This document shows, in pieces, positions 56,088-64,000 of a stretch of 64,000 bases of DNA (position 1 is the stretch's first letter; every line of letters begins with the position of its first letter). Source of the DNA: Diphasiastrum complanatum (taxonomy: Eukaryota; Streptophyta; Lycopodiopsida; Lycopodiales; Lycopodiaceae); NCBI GenBank assembly GCA_029204225.1, contig CM055101.1, forward strand, positions 43,611,546-43,675,545, written 5' to 3'. A program made the translations under genes and the position numbers. The notes under the pieces were generated by a model. That model did not search any database and was not told the origin of the DNA. It saw only the letters and a program-made list of their open reading frames with translations.

Positions 56088-57141
56088 ATCTAGTCATTGT
56101 TAACCAAATAAGTGAGCCAATAAGACTCCTATAAAGAGTGATGTCCTCAAAGGATTTTTCATCATCTTTAATAGGAACTTTTACAGTGTGCTCCATAGGT
56201 GTATCTATGCCTTTACAGTTCTCCATATGAAATTTCCTGAGCATGGGAAGTGCATATCTACTTTGGCTTATAAATGCATGACCTTTCCAAAAATCTATTT
56301 CAAGGCCAAGAATATAGTGAAGAATTCCTAAGTCCTGCATCGTAAACTCAGTACCAAGTGCATGCTTAGTTTCTTCAACTAACTTCTCACTATTTCCACA
56401 AAAAATGATATCATCTACATAGATGAGAAGAATAATTACAAAGTTATCTACAAACTTATGATACAGAGAAGGGTCATATTCAATTAGACAAAATCCGAGT
56501 GATATGAGATAAGAATTGAGCCTTGCATAACAAGACCTTGGTGCCTGTTTCAGTCCATACAGAATGTTGAACAAAAGACAAACTTTTGATTCATCACCAT
56601 CCTTCACAAAACCTGGAGGTTGCTCCATATAATTTCCTCCTCAAGGTAACCATTGAGAAATGCATTAGAAACATCAAACTGGAACATACTCCATTTGTGA
56701 AAACATGCAAGAGAGATAAGTATTTGAATTGTTACCATCTTTGCAACTGGTGCAAAGGTATCTTCATAATCAAGACCTTTAATATGAGAGTAGCCTTTAG
56801 CACAAAGTCTTGCTTTATACTTATTGATAGATCCATCATGATTATACTTGATTATGAATATCCACTTACATCCGATCACGTGCATGTTGTTTGGTGGCTC
56901 CACAAGCTCCCATGTGTTATTTGACATCAAGGCTTCAAATTCTTGGGTCATTGCTTCATTGAAAAGCTTCTTGAACATCCTTAGGCTCTTCATCTAATAT
57001 AAAAAGTGTATGATAGGAAGTTTCACCTTCTACTTGCCTTCCTTCTTCATCATATGTGAGCCTCCTTGGCTCAGATCTTGCTCGTGTAGATCTTCTTGGT
57101 GTGATAGCTTGAATCTGCTCCTCCTCAAGCCTCGGCCTCAC
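56088..57141 (-). pseudogene. Copia linker and reverse transcriptase
   Basis: The linker (57141-56956) reads RRSTRARSEPRRLTYDEEGR. RT follows: FNEAMTQEFEALMSNNTWEL, GCKWIFIIKYNHDGSINKYK, RLCAKGYSHIKGLDYEDTFA, FQFDVSNAFLNGYLEEEI (56993-56604), and, one frame over, MEQPPGFVKDGDESKVCLLF, ILYGLKQAPRSCYARL, the catalytic LIYVDDIIFCGNS, GIDTPMEHTVKVPIKDDEKS and YRSLIGSLIWLTMTR (56628-56090). There the RT is cut by the 140-bp module instead of continuing with PDLRYSVS. Confidence 0.9.
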
Positions 57142-57740
57142 CTCTTCTTGAACATCTGAACATCATCCAAATTAAATTTCTGATCTTCATGGAAGACCAC
57201 GTCTCTACTAACAACATTTTTGTCAGTATAGGGCAAATAAATCTTGTATGCTTTTTTAGTAGATGCATAACCTACAAAAATTCCTTTCACTGCACTAGGA
57301 TCTTCCTTCTTCCTAGTTTCTATAGGTACTTGCACAAAGCATACACAACCAAAAATCCTAAGATGATCTACCTTAGGCTTTTTGTTAAACAACATCTCAA
57401 ATGGTGTCTTTCCTCCTATTGCAAGATTTGGAAGCCTATTACAAAGATAGTTTGCACATGCAACTACCTCTCCCCAAAATTCTTTAGGCAGAAAAGCTTC
57501 CAGCCTAATGGCTTTTGCACATTCACACAAAGTTCTATTTTTTCTCTCAACAACTCCATTTTGTTGAGGAGTATATGAACAAGAAAACTCTCTTTGAATA
57601 CCCTCTCTCTCACAAAAGTCTTTAAACTTATTGGAAGTGTATTCCCCTCCATTATCACTTCTTAAAGCTTTTATCTTGAAAGGAAATTGCTTCTCTACAT
57701 AAGCTTTAAAAGTAAGAAAAACATCATAAATCATGCCCAC
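57138..57740 (-). pseudogene. Copia integrase core, C-terminal part
   Basis: The minus strand reads LRSDNGGEYTSNKFKDFCER (second catalytic Asp), YTPQQNGVVERKNRTLCECA (catalytic Glu), EFWGEVVACANYLCNRLP, HLRIFGCVCFVQVP and KGIFVGYASTKKAYKIYLP. It is open without stops over this stretch. The first catalytic Asp is absent because of the insert upstream. Confidence 0.9.
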
Positions 57741-58200
57741 CAAAAGGTTTATATTGTTTGGTAGTTCATACGACAGACCAAGAAAACTTTCCTGTTTAAG
57801 TAGCTTATCAATAATAAAACAAAGTCTGCTCCTTAAAAAATTGTTTTTTTGAAAGGCATCAATAAGTGTCAGTACCTCATTAAGAAAGGTAAGTTGTTTG
57901 TTACAATAGTACATGGCAGCAATTACTTGGAAAATGATAACATTGTACGAGTTAAGAATAGGTCTATTAGAAGAAAGATGTATTGTATACTTGAAAGGGT
58001 AGGTCCCTCCTTTTATCATATTTGGAAAGGTGCGTTATTTCGTAGTTGGATCAAAAGTAGTAGTAATGTTAAGGAAGTGTATGATATTCTTTTTTATGGT
58101 GATGTTATCAATCTCAAGATAATTCAATGGGCACATCCAAAATGGATTATTAGCTGATCTTTCTTGAAATTTATCCAAAAAATGATCGATAAAAGAGTTA
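57740..58200. mobile_element. Foreign insert in the copia integrase
   Basis: The integrase reading breaks off after the pre-integrase box at about 58205 and resumes at about 57735 with VFLTFKAYVEKQFPFKIKAL. Between them lies sequence unrelated to copia. It is open on the minus strand in frame with integrase (NNINLLVGMI and so on, giving a 293-residue fused frame) and on the plus strand over 102 codons (RSWIKSSSNVKEVYDILFYG, IIQWAHPKWII). It replaces or follows the N-terminal HHCC part and the first catalytic Asp of integrase. I do not recognise it. Confidence 0.55.
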
Positions 58201-58208
58201 TTTATAAA

Positions 58209-59095
58209 TCATATATTATCACGTGATCTAGGAAAAGGCCTTCTGTGTGACTTTGCCAGCACACAAGCTTCACAAGGTAGAAGCTCCTTTGACAATGTCT
58301 TTGGTAGACCAACAACTTTTCCTTCTTTGACCGTAGATTGCATGGCTTTGAAATTGGGATGACCCAACCTCTTATGCCACAGATCCTCCTGTAGAACCTT
58401 GGTCTCATAAGCAATATCTGAAATGTTAGCACTCTCCCTAGAATCTAGTTTGTACAACTTACCAATTCTAGATCCTCTAGCAATAACTTCATTTTCTCTT
58501 GAGATTATACACTTGTCAACTTGAAACTTGACATCCAATCCATTATCAAACAACTGTCCTACACTAATGAGATTCTTAGTCAATTTAGGTACATACAGTA
58601 CATCATGTAAGCAAAAAGATTTTGATGATGATGCATGTAATGGAATACTACCTATTCCTTCAATTCTACACTCTACGTCATAAGTAGTATAGATTGACCT
58701 TTTTGCACCTAAATATGGCATGAGATTAGTGAAAGAGTTCCTAGAACTAGACATGTGGGAACTAGCCCCACTATCTATCCACCAGACTTCTTCATTCTTA
58801 AAAAGATGAAAAAGTAGACATCATTAAGGAATCCTCTCTTTCACTCTCTACACCCTCACACTCATCCTCATTAGCAAGGTTAGCTTGCTTAGATTGGTTC
58901 TTCTTCTTGAAACAGTTTGATGCATAATGTCCTTTCTTTCCACAGAAAAAACACTTGATCTTTGACAGCTTCTTCTTGCCACTGGATGTTGCACCTTGTG
59001 AGGACTGATCCTCACCACCTTCTTTGGCTTTGTCCTTCTTGAAGTGTTGTTGTCCTTTGCCCTTGCCTCTTGACTTGTCTCTTTAGGAGTGACAT
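58209..59095 (-). pseudogene. Copia gag end, protease and GAG-pre-integrase
   Basis: The minus strand reads IKCFFCGKKGHYASNCFKKK (a CCHC zinc knuckle, about 58960-58900), then EVWWIDSGASSHMSSS (58795-58740; intact DSG aspartic protease active site), VLYVPKLTKNLISVGQLFDN, WHKRLGHPNFKAMQSTVKEG and CEACVLAKSHRRPFPRS (58754-58209). A frame change near 58810 separates the zinc knuckle and the protease. Confidence 0.85.
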
Positions 59096-59258
59096 TTCTG
59101 AAAAAAGCCTACGCCATCTCTATCTTCAGGGTCAAAAACAAATGTTTAGCGCCATCTCTATCTCCAGTGGAGTCGTTAGTGCCATTTCCAGCTTTGTTAT
59201 TGTCATTGTGTTGTTTGTTACTATACTAATGTACTGATGACAAAGCTTTATCATCTTC

Positions 59259-60575
59259 ATGTGGATCTGTCACCAGAATGTTCCGCTCAGGACGAGAAAT
59301 TCAAAGCAGCCCAAATTTTCAACTTCTGATATAGTCCGATACAGGGACGAAAAGCTAAAGCATGTAGATTTATGGTCATCAGGAACATTGTATCCTATTG
59401 ATCCATGTTCATTGCAACATCCAGATTTTCATTCGGTGAGTCAGTTAATAATCTATATGTGTCATGGTAAAAATGACCTTTTGGGTTACTGTGAGAATTT
59501 GATGCTCTATGGAATGCACATTCAATGCAAAGAATACATTATTTGGAAGAGGAATCAAGGAAAATATCAAAGGAGTGCGAAGAAAAATCTACAAAGATTA
59601 AAAAATTGTTTGGATGAAAATGAGATGCTCAAGGAGGAGATCCAAAGGTAAAAAATCTTCTTTGTATCATTATACAACTAATAATGATGAGATAAAAATT
59701 GCATTTCAATCCATGCGTATCTCATATCCGTCTCTTGTAAAAGATATGAATGTGCTCAACAGAAAGGTTCGAAGCAACAAGAGAAAAAGACTGGTAAACA
59801 AGGATATATGTGATCTATCATCCAGAGGAGGTCATAGAAAAAGACGAATCCGTGCATTCAAGTAAGTTATAGCTTATTTGGTATTGAATATTGCTTGAAC
59901 TTTTTGATTCATTCATAATTATTGGAGGATCTAAAGCTTGAAGATTTTTATCAAATTATTCTGGCAAACAATCTAAGGTTCAATACACGGTTTGGAAAGA
60001 AATTATTGCAGCAACTCAAGGTTTTGAAAAAGAAGGTTCTACTCGTATACACAAAGTAGGAGTTTGGAAAAAGTTAGACAACATGGTGAAATACTTAAGA
60101 AAAGATAAATTTTCAAATACTGATGTACAAATGATACAGAAAACAACCAATGAATTTGTGGATGCAGTTTAAAGTGCATGGGGTGTTGATCATATAACAC
60201 ATTATATGGTAAGATTTTGATTTTACACTACGATAGACAAATATGTGCAATTAAATTAGATACTTTTGGTACTGATTTAGATTATGTTTTTATGACATGC
60301 AGCACATATTACGACATCATTCGACATTCTTTACAAGAAATAGTGGAAGTCTTAGCATATGGTCATCGTAAGGAATGGAAAAATATCATTGGCAAACAAG
60401 AGCGGCATTTCATAAAAGTACACAACATGGTGGGACTAGCACGAAAAACAGCTATATACTACAACTTTTTCAATGGTTTTACAGAAGAATCCAAATTCGT
60501 CATAATACAAAATCGACGGATTATAAAAAATTTCAAAAAGCATACAAATTTATACAAGCTAGTAGGCTATAGACA
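59259..60575 (+). CDS. Unnamed, probably transposon-borne gene with GMEKxH...TQHGG motif
   Basis: Exon 1 (59259-59861) reads FSTSDIVRYRDEKLKHVDLW, RSAKKNLQRLKNCLDENEML, then, after one frame change near 59650, DEIKIAFQSMRISYPSLVKD and RSNKRKRLVNKDIC, ending at a GTAAGT donor (59862). Exon 2 (about 59940-60209) reads SNYSGKQSKVQYTVWKEIIA, HKVGVWKKLDNMVKYLRKDK and AWGVDHITHYM, with one in-frame TAA. Exon 3 (60302 to about 60575) reads HILRHHSTFFTRNSGSLSIW, then GMEKYHWQTRAAFHKSTQHG and LQLFQWFYRRIQIRHN. The block HITHYM-HIL, SLSIWSxxGMEKxHxxxR and TxHGG seems to me a motif conserved in an uncharacterised protein family of plants and other eukaryotes, but I cannot name it. Several lesions suggest decay. 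Confidence 0.5.
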
Positions 60576-60773
60576 CATAATAAAATTTTGTATATTGAAT
60601 AAAAATATTTACAACGTACAATTCAGCAGTATCTAATCTGCTTCCGATATTTTCTCCAATGAAAGTTGCAACTTAGAATCATACAACAAGTTTCTTCTTT
60701 CGTATGGATCCAATAGCTCATAGGTTTCATGCTTACTCAGATCAACGTAAGCAACATACAATGCAAAATGAGA

Positions 60774-61600
60774 TTATCTGAGCATGGAATTCACTGGTCC
60801 ATATCCTAAAATTTTAACCGCAATAGTTTTCTTTACAAAAATTATTTTATGCACCTTATTGAAATTATGTCCTCCAAGAAAATGAGACAGTGCCTTGATT
60901 GCCATAATCATAGTTTTACCATGTTGATGAAACTTTGAATGGGCAACACTTATCTCATTATTCTTGAAGGACTTTAGATAGTGCCCCAGTGCATGATCTC
61001 TTGAAAATTCTCCAGCATTGTTTCCTGAAATGTTAAAAAACAAAGTAAGCTCCAGTATATAATCTGACATAACAAATCTACTAGTACTTGATAAGATACA
61101 AAAACTTACGCATTCGGCTTTGTCTTCCCTGATTACTGTCTCTCCATCAATACTATGTCCACCTTTTGATGTCAATATTGTTGGTGAATAGACACTTGGC
61201 TGTGGAAAACCAAGTTGACTTTGAGTTCTAAGAAACTCCTCCTCAGAAGGTAGATCATCTTCTTTGTTGCGCATTTCCTCCACAGCCATTTTCAAACAAT
61301 CTTTCCATGAATAAAACTTATCATTATGTACATCGTCAACACCAGGGAGAAGATTATCAGCATCAAAATCAATTATATCCGAAAATTCATCAAGCTCTTT
61401 GTTCAGAATGCAAAGAGTCTCAACTTCAGTGAAGTAAAAAAAATTCGATATATCCGATATTGTCAAAAAAGAATTATTATCTATATTATAAGTAGGCAAA
61501 GTGATCAAAGATTTATCAGAAGGAGAAAGAGTAGTGGGTGTTCTAGGGCCTATAAACGTAGCCCTATTTCGAGCATGATCAAAATCAGAACAATCCTCTT
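60774..61600 (-). CDS. Unrecognised acidic protein gene, possibly two exons
   Basis: The minus-strand frame from about 61600 reads DCSDFDHARNRATFIGPRTP, ITLPTYNIDNNSFLTISDIS, ELDEFSDIIDFDADNLLPGV, YSWKDCLKMAVEEMRNKEDD and TSKGGHSIDGETVIREDKAE. A GTAAGT donor at 61108 and a TTTTTTAACATTTCAG acceptor ending at 61026 suggest an intron; in the frame that is open through it, the end reads HALGHYLKSFKNNEISVAHS, FHQHGKTMIMAIKALSHFLG. It lies next to and pointing toward the unnamed plus-strand gene. The two may be the two genes of one DNA transposon. No family recognised. Confidence 0.35.
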
Positions 61601-62205
61601 GATGATGGATGCATCAAAACCCAAGAGTTTTTTAAATATTTTCTTGGCACCCATAATCCATTATCATCTGTCTTGTTGAATAGATGTATAGAGTCGATTG
61701 AAGAGCACGGCTTCCTTGATGGTGCCATTCGTAATTTGCATGCAAAAATTTGAAACAATGAACTATGAATCTGAAAATTTGCATAGACAAAAAGCCATGA
61801 ATCTGAGAAAAAGTGTTGGCAAAAATTTGAAACACTGATCTATTTGGCGCCACAAATTAACTTTGGTTAACCCTGTTAACCATGATTTGACAATGCATAT
61901 ACATTAATGGTACATCGATTTTCTCATCTCAACCATCTGTCATATACATTTTCAATATTTTTGGGTCTCTTCGAGCAGTGATGAGCTGGAAGGGCAGGCC
62001 TAATCAACCAATAGCATTTCCACATGCTGCCCGACGAAACAACAATATATTTAAAAAGTTTTTATTTTATTTATATTTGGAAAATTCTATGTTACGTAAA
62101 ACCCCGAAGCTAAGGTTTCAATTGGTCCACATGGCAACAAAAATAAGAAAAAAAATCAAAAAAACATATTTTTTAAAGGCCCTCGTCGGGTTCTAAGTTT
62201 CTCTA
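61600..62205. other. Unassigned, 5' flank of the last element
   Basis: A/T-rich, no gene. The phrase GCCAAAAATTTGAAACA / GCAAAAATTTGAAACAATGA recurs near 61742 and 61820 together with CATGAATCTGA. Confidence 0.35.
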
Positions 62206-62544
62206 ATGTGTCGCAGGGCCTAAATGTCAAGTTAGTGAATAAAGTTGGGTTTCCCTCCAATTTGGATGGTTCTCACACTTTTTTAAATTTGAATAATTAG
62301 GGAGGTAGAAATGGACCAATAGGATTCAAAGGCCAGGGTCCTCCTCTCTATTATAAAAAGGGACCAACTCGAGTTCCTACACATGTTCATTTCCTCATTT
62401 CAATAAAGCAGATTGGTTCTCCTCAGAAAGGGATTGATGAATGTCCTTGCTCTCTATCACTTTTTCTCCATCTCTCATGCTTTCTTTGGTTTTTGCTTAT
62501 TGTTGTCTTGGATTCAAGCTAGGCGAGGAAAGAAACCCACTACA
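62206..62544 (+). repeat. 5' LTR, truncated
   Basis: Contains GTGTCGCAGGGCCTAAATGT, TATTATAAAAAGGGACCAAC (TATA box near 62350) and the end CCCACTACA. The left part that the second LTR has (63359-63516) is missing here. Confidence 0.7.
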
Positions 62545-62546
62545 AT

Positions 62547-62567
62547 TTTGGTGCCGTTGCTGGGGAG
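62547..62567 (+). promoter_or_regulatory. Primer binding site (TTTTGGTGCCGTTGCTGGGG)
   Basis: Follows the LTR end CTACA by two bases. Same type as the gypsy site at 14338 (TGGCGCCGTTGCCGGGGAT). Confidence 0.75.
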
Positions 62568-63358
62568 CTACGCCAATTTTTCAGTTTGCAGCATGTTTGT
62601 TGGATGGTTAGCTTGCATTTAGGCATCTTGGTCTTGGCATGCTAGGGTTAGCTTTGCATTATGGATGTGATTTGTGAGAGTTATGTCCAAAAACGTTCAA
62701 AAAATGAGTGGTGAATGTATTTTTTGTTTTTTAATTTTTTGCTTCTTTTTTATTCAATTTTTTTTCCTATTTTCTGTTCCTTATAATTCAATCTGAATAG
62801 GTAGGATTGTAGAGCATTGAAAGGGCTTTCTTTCCGTTTAATTGATTTTGAATTCCGTTTAATATTGAGCAAGTTACATTTTTTTGAAATTGGCAACAAA
62901 ATTTTATAAACTTGTCAAAAACCAGAAACTTCCAGATTTTTGTATTTCTTTTTTTGCCCTATTTGATTCATTTTTCGCCCTACCTTTTATTCTCTGTAAT
63001 TCCATCTGAATAACTAAAGTTGTAGCATTGAAAGTGCTTTTTGGAGATATAATTTTTATTACATTTCATTAAGTAATGAGGAAGTTACAAATTTTTTAAA
63101 ATATAAAAAAAAAAAAAAAATTATGTGACCTTGTCATTAGCTTCAACAATGTCATTGCTAGCAGGTGCACCTATCTACAAGTATCAACATCAACAAACAT
63201 TATCTTGGAATCTTTTTTTGGATGGTGTCGACTACCCATTTGGCAATGAACAAGGTTATCATGAATGGCCACCGGACCCATATGGCTATTATTGAAAATT
63301 TGCATTTAAGCTTCGAGGAAGGTGTCGTGGGACTGCCACCAGTTTTGGTGGGGGATAC
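62568..63358 (+). other. Internal region of the short LTR element
   Basis: A/T-rich with a poly-A run at 63104-63120. An open frame at 63165-63410 (FGWMVSTTHLAMNKVIMNG-like, then LPPVLVGDTVGGFADP) crosses into the LTR and is not recognised. A pair of related phrases, CTTATAATTCAATCTGAATAGGTAGG / CTGTAATTCCATCTGAATAAC, occurs near 62781 and 62995. The G-rich TTGGTGGGGGA before 63359 may be the polypurine tract. Confidence 0.45.
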
Positions 63359-64000
63359 TGTTGGAGGGTTTGCGGATCCCAAGGCAACCCTAACCCTAGT
63401 TAATAAGTGAGAGGGATTTGGCACCCTGCGTATGTAAGTCCAGCCCGATGATTACATAGTTATTTGATTAGTTACAAGTCAATAAAAGGACTTTAGGCCT
63501 TTTTGCGGGACTTTTAATGTTGCGGGGCCTAAATGTCAAGTTAGTAAATAAAGTTGGGTTTCCCTCCAATTTGGATGGTTCCCACACTTTTTTAAATTTG
63601 AATTATTAGGGAGATAGAAATGGACCAATAAGATTCAGAGGCCAGGGTCCTCCTCTCTATTATAAAAAGGGACCAACTCGAGTTCCTACACATGTTCATT
63701 TCCTCATTTTAATGAAGCAGATTGGTTCTCCTCAGAAATGGATTGATGAATGTCCTTGCTCTCTATCACTTTTTCTCCATCTCTCATGCTTTCTTTGGTT
63801 TTTGCTTATTGTTGGATCTGAATGTTATTGGGATTGTATGTTATTATATTTTTTATGAGAGAGAAAGGGAGAGAGAGAAAGAGTAAGCTATTTCTATTGT
63901 GGATTGTAGTGTTAATGGATCGTAGTGTTAATAGATGTGTAGTGTTAATGTTTAGGGTTAATGGATGTTAGTGTTAGATTTGGATCCTCCATTCATGTTG
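63359..64000 (+). repeat. 3' LTR, running off the window
   Basis: Starts TGTTGGAGGGTTTGC. The part 63517-63814 matches the 5' LTR; beyond that it changes to (GAGAGAGAAAG)-type and TAGTGTTAATGG repeats. Confidence 0.6.
63889..63985 (+). repeat. Minisatellite of TAGTGTTAATGGATnG units
   Basis: The word GTGTTAATGG or GTGTTAATAG, with a TAG before it, occurs about five times (TTGTAGTGTTAATGGATCG, TAGTGTTAATAGATG, TAGTGTTAATG, AGGGTTAATGGATG, TTAGTGTTAG). Confidence 0.7.

Larger units (their letters stand above)
55404..59095 (-). mobile_element. Most complete copia element (minus strand), with internal insertions
   Basis: From right to left on the plus map: gag end with zinc knuckle (59095-58850), protease and pre-integrase (58795-58209), a 0.46-kb foreign insert (57740-58200), integrase core (57740-57138), linker (57141-56956), reverse transcriptase (56993-56090), a 140-bp module (55947-56087), a repeat of the last RT segment, and RNase H (55853-55404). 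The first part of gag and both LTRs are not recognised. The order gag, protease, integrase, RT, RNase H is that of Ty1/copia. Confidence 0.85.
62206..64000 (+). mobile_element. Short non-autonomous LTR element (TRIM/LARD-like)
   Basis: A 5'-truncated LTR (62206-62544) ends CCCACTACA and is followed by a primer binding site. About 0.8 kb later a second LTR begins at 63359 with TGTTGGAGGG after GGTGGGGGATAC. The shared LTR part (62206-62505 against 63517-63814) is nearly identical and includes a TATTATAAAAAGGGACC promoter. The interval between them has no retrotransposon gene. The second LTR departs from the first after 63814, where a minisatellite follows, and runs to the window edge. Confidence 0.65.

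Noticed and set aside
63165-63410. 81-codon frame as a gene of the short LTR element
   Set aside because: It crosses the LTR start and shows no retrotransposon motif.

Overview
The window is nuclear DNA of a land plant with a large, repeat-filled genome. The grounds are one NAC-domain transcription factor gene (a plant-only family) with plant-type introns, and dense layers of plant-type CACTA, hAT, Ty1/copia and Ty3/gypsy elements, mostly broken and nested. I cannot fix the species; the NAC protein and element types fit a seed plant (perhaps a gymnosperm) or a fern. No rRNA or tRNA genes, bacterial-type operons or CRISPR arrays are visible.

Layout. 1-357: end of a CACTA (En/Spm) transposase (DUF4216 region). 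1.06-3.9 kb: a small element bounded on both sides by clusters of the palindrome GCGTGGATWATCCACGC, with a minus-strand three-exon gene whose end resembles the Ptta/En/Spm plant transposase family. 5.3-12.3 kb: a degraded CACTA transposase gene on the plus strand (transposase-associated domain, Tnp2, DUF4218, DUF4216) interrupted by two long (GA)n tracts and holding a SET-domain-like segment. 12.5-13.3 kb: copia scraps. 13.5-19.3 kb: two gypsy-type elements placed tail to tail, each with LTR, primer binding site, a leader full of short repeated motifs, and gag. 23.1-25.3 kb: hAT transposase pseudogene. 26.8-28.4 kb: the NAC gene. 29.0 kb: a perfect 19-bp-arm hairpin.

29.6-33.0 kb: copia fragments and a 285-bp tandem duplication. 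33.5-35.1 kb: an unrecognised degraded coding region. 36.5-42.2 kb: an old copia LTR split by a plus-strand copia element that still has both LTRs (36603-37610 and 40400-41394). 42.2-45.3 kb: a minus-strand member of the same copia family, cut off after integrase. 45.4-46.6 kb: minus-strand CACTA Tnp2 fragment. 46.6-51.8 kb: a two-LTR element whose only visible gene is gag. 52.2-53.7 kb and 55.4-59.1 kb: two more copia elements. 59.3-61.6 kb: two unrecognised, probably element-borne, intron-containing genes. 62.2 kb to the end: a short non-autonomous LTR element (internal region about 0.8 kb).

Functionally almost everything is transposon-derived. Only the NAC gene looks like a host gene, and even it shows unusual residues in conserved positions and a possible frameshift. 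The most curious signals are the palindrome clusters around the 1.06-3.9 kb element, the repeat-array leaders of the two gypsy elements, a 140-bp module found in two different copia contexts, and the unnamed gene at 59.3-60.6 kb with a distinctive GMEK/HGG motif block.
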